Source: Krasilnikovia cinnamomea
GTDB taxonomy: Bacteria; Actinomycetota; Actinomycetes; Mycobacteriales; Micromonosporaceae
DNA length: 64,000 nucleotides
Assembly (NCBI RefSeq): GCF_004217545.1
Contig: NZ_SHKY01000002.1
Location: 62,001-126,000 of the forward strand
Reading direction: 5' to 3'
The position numbers and the translations under genes are program-made. The notes beneath the pieces are model-generated. The model ran no database searches. It was not told where the DNA came from and saw only the letters and a list, made by a program, of their open reading frames with translations. Positions within the stretch are counted from its first letter, which is position 1; every line of letters starts with the position of its first letter. This document shows positions 62,309-64,000 of the stretch, piece by piece.

Positions 62309-62560
62309 CCGCGATCCCTGACCAACGCAGGGGTTCTGGCCATCGCCAAAAGCCGCGGCGTAGCGACCTCGACGTATGCAAGTTACCGCCTCCACACGCG
62401 CCAGCGACTCCCTGACCTGGACCAGCATCAGCTGGACCGCCCACTGCTTCGATGCCGCCTCCGTGGGGACGTCCAGGGCCAAGGTCGGCCTGACATATCG
62501 AACTTTGTCGGTGGTGTGGTGTAGACCTGCTGACGACCCAGCGTTGTCAGGGAGGTATTC
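62309..62560. other. Intergenic region before the CRISPR-Cas operon
   Basis: No repeat units of a CRISPR array are visible. On the minus strand 62340-62482 reads MALDVPTEAASKQWAVQLML followed by VQVRESLARVEAVT, which looks like a gene start, but the frame becomes non-protein-like and overlaps the peptidase gene, so it is probably a remnant. GGGAGG at 62549-62554 serves csb1. Confidence 0.4.
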
Positions 62561-63730
62561 GTGGCGAGTTTGGCCGATCGGCTAGTAAGCGCGGTTGGAG
62601 ACGACCGGCGAGAAGCCGGTTTCGTGATGCGGGCCAGCTATCAGCCGGTGGGTGGGCCCGGTGGCCGGTTGATGCCGCCGACGTTCCCGCCACCGACCAA
62701 GGGCGCACTGCCGGTCTACCTGATGGAGCCGCGCCGGTACCAGGACGCGGTTCGGGAGTCGGTGGTCCTGGACCAGGTGCCGTCGCAGGCGAACCGGGTA
62801 GAGCAGGCATTGTTGACCGCGACGCGCGCCGGTCGGGTGGCGCTACCGCTGCTGCAGCTGGAGGCGAAGGTCAACGGCGGCCTGGAGGTCCTGACCTCCC
62901 TGGACTTTCCGCACCGCTACGCCGATGCCTATCTGCGTGACAGCCAGCTCGATGGCGTCCGATTCCACGACAGCGAACTGGGGCGGCGGCTGCGGGCGGC
63001 CGACATTCGCGACGCTCGCGCGTTGTACCGCCGCGAGCCGTACTCTGCGGTGCTCGGCGCCTGGGACTCGCACCGCAAGGGCGTGCAGCCGAGGTTCGCC
63101 AGGGTGTACACGTCGGAGATGTACGGCTTGGATCCGGTCGTCGGCACACGGTACGGCGGGCGGATGGACCCGTTCAATCTGAGCGGCGCGGCCAAGGGCG
63201 ACAAGGGCGACCCGGACTGGCAGTACGTCGCGGGTGGCGAGAAGGTCAAAGGCAGCAAGCTCAGCGAGCGCGGGCACGGCAACATCGCCCCGAATCCCGC
63301 CATCGGTGGGGTCACCGTCAGCGAGGTACACCGACGCGGCTGGGTATCGTTCGCCGGTCTGGAACGACTGGGGTTCGGAGACGCGAGTCCGCAGGCAGCG
63401 CAGTTGGCCCGGGCCACGTTGGCGGCGTTGGCGGTGGCGGGTGACCGGCTGGCATTCGGGCGGCCCTCGTTGATGCTGCGGTCCGGTTGCGACCTCACCC
63501 GGGTGCAGGAAACCCTCGGGTTTGAGCTGGACGGCGGTGAGCTGGAGCCGGTGCAGGTGTCGGCCGCGGAGGCCCTCGCCGCGTTCGTAGAGCTGCGTGA
63601 CCGCACCGCCGATGCGGGCATTGTGATGGACAGCGATGTAGTGGCGCTGGAGCCGGCGCCGCAGCTGGCAGAGGCGATCCGGTTCTCGCTGACGCAGGCC
63701 GCACCCGCCGACACGGACACGGCGGCATAG
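62561..63730 (+). CDS. csb1: Type I-G (I-U) CRISPR Cas7, Csb1
   Basis: A 389-residue RAMP protein of the Csb1/GSU0053 type: PVYLMEPRRYQDAVRESVVL, DQVPSQANRVEQALLTATRA, TSLDFPHRYADAYLRDSQLD, and EMYGLDPVVGTRYGGRMDPF. Csb1 is the backbone subunit that coats crRNA in the type I-G Cascade. GTG 62561 follows GGGAGG at 6 bases. It is the first gene of an operon continuing to the right, 4 bp before csb2. Confidence 0.85.
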   Translation: MASLADRLVSAVGDDRREAGFVMRASYQPVGGPGGRLMPPTFPPPTKGALPVYLMEPRRYQDAVRESVVLDQVPSQANRVEQALLTATRAGRVALPLLQLEAKVNGGLEVLTSLDFPHRYADAYLRDSQLDGVRFHDSELGRRLRAADIRDARALYRREPYSAVLGAWDSHRKGVQPRFARVYTSEMYGLDPVVGTRYGGRMDPFNLSGAAKGDKGDPDWQYVAGGEKVKGSKLSERGHGNIAPNPAIGGVTVSEVHRRGWVSFAGLERLGFGDASPQAAQLARATLAALAVAGDRLAFGRPSLMLRSGCDLTRVQETLGFELDGGELEPVQVSAAEALAAFVELRDRTADAGIVMDSDVVALEPAPQLAEAIRFSLTQAAPADTDTAA

Positions 63731-63734
63731 CGCG

Positions 63735-64000
63735 GTGGCGTTCAGCATCTCGATCCGGCTGCGCGACGGCCGGTTCGATGCCGCAGTTGGCCATCGGGAC
63801 CGCGGTGAGTGGCCGCCGCATCCGGCGCGGGTGTTCTGCGCGCTGGTGGCCTCCGCAGTTGAGGACGCCGATTGGGCGGCGCTGCGCTGGCTCGAACAGG
63901 CGCCAGCCCCGCATGTGCTGGCGTGCCCGGTCGACGACACCGAGGTGACCACCCGGTCCGGGTTTGTGGTCACCAACGCCGTGAAGCGAAAGTCCGGGTC
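63735..64000 (+). CDS. csb2: Type I-G Cas5-Cas6, Csb2, partial
   Basis: Only the first 88 residues are in the window, starting at GTG 63735 with VAFSISIRLRDGRFDAAVGH. EWPPHPARVFCALVASA and ALRWLEQAPAPHVLACP are characteristic of Csb2 N-termini. Csb2 combines the Cas5 and Cas6 roles: it caps the crRNA and processes it. The frame is open to the end of the window. Confidence 0.85.
   Translation, partial: MAFSISIRLRDGRFDAAVGHRDRGEWPPHPARVFCALVASAVEDADWAALRWLEQAPAPHVLACPVDDTEVTTRSGFVVTNAVKRKSG

Noticed and set aside
62309..62560. CRISPR array next to csb1
   Set aside because: No regularly spaced repeats are visible here or elsewhere in the window.

Overview
The window is a 64 kb, very GC-rich actinobacterial segment. 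Several features together suggest Actinobacteria, probably Micromonosporaceae or a relative: a WhiA-like reading frame, an ImuA'-like RecA-fold protein, many small anti-sigma/STAS regulators, GTG starts and 4-base ATGA/GTGA gene overlaps. No rRNA, tRNA or housekeeping operon was seen. The mix of recombinases, toxin-antitoxin pairs, broken genes, duplicated small genes and accessory machines fits a large plasmid, integrative element or genomic island.

Left part (1-23 kb): a helix-turn-helix regulator with two abutting operators; a VapBC-type toxin-antitoxin pair; a nuclease-helicase with six C-terminal helicase-associated repeats; secreted and lipoprotein genes, one bracketed by inverted repeats; a DinB/DUF664 protein; a second toxin-antitoxin-like pair; and an orphan ImuA'. 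A DNA ligase gene is cut off at its catalytic motif exactly where a two-recombinase (Tn554-type) element begins. Secreted proteins and a TPR protein follow.

Middle part (23-45 kb): a signalling and stress region. It holds a GAF protein, a STAS antagonist, a serine recombinase, an eRF1-like stress gene with its small partner, three universal-stress-like proteins, an RsbW-like kinase, a YflT-type stress protein, TerC with a structured leader that hides its ribosome binding site, two STAS-HATPase fusions and a response regulator. At least five genes here carry frameshifts or stops, including a WhiA-like gene. A 37-bp sequence beside the serine recombinase recurs inverted 18 kb away (25974-26010 and 44094-44130), so the intervening segment could be invertible.

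Right part (40-64 kb): a run of unrecognised genes (40.7-45.6 kb), an accessory NAD-dependent DNA ligase in a two-gene operon behind a palindromic operator, and then a complete Tad/Flp pilus locus (61.0 down to 50.0 kb). The Tad locus ends in an unusual LysM plus BTAD membrane protein and has a divergent HTH regulator and prepilin peptidase. The window ends inside a type I-G (I-U) CRISPR-Cas operon (csb1, then the start of csb2). No CRISPR array is visible.
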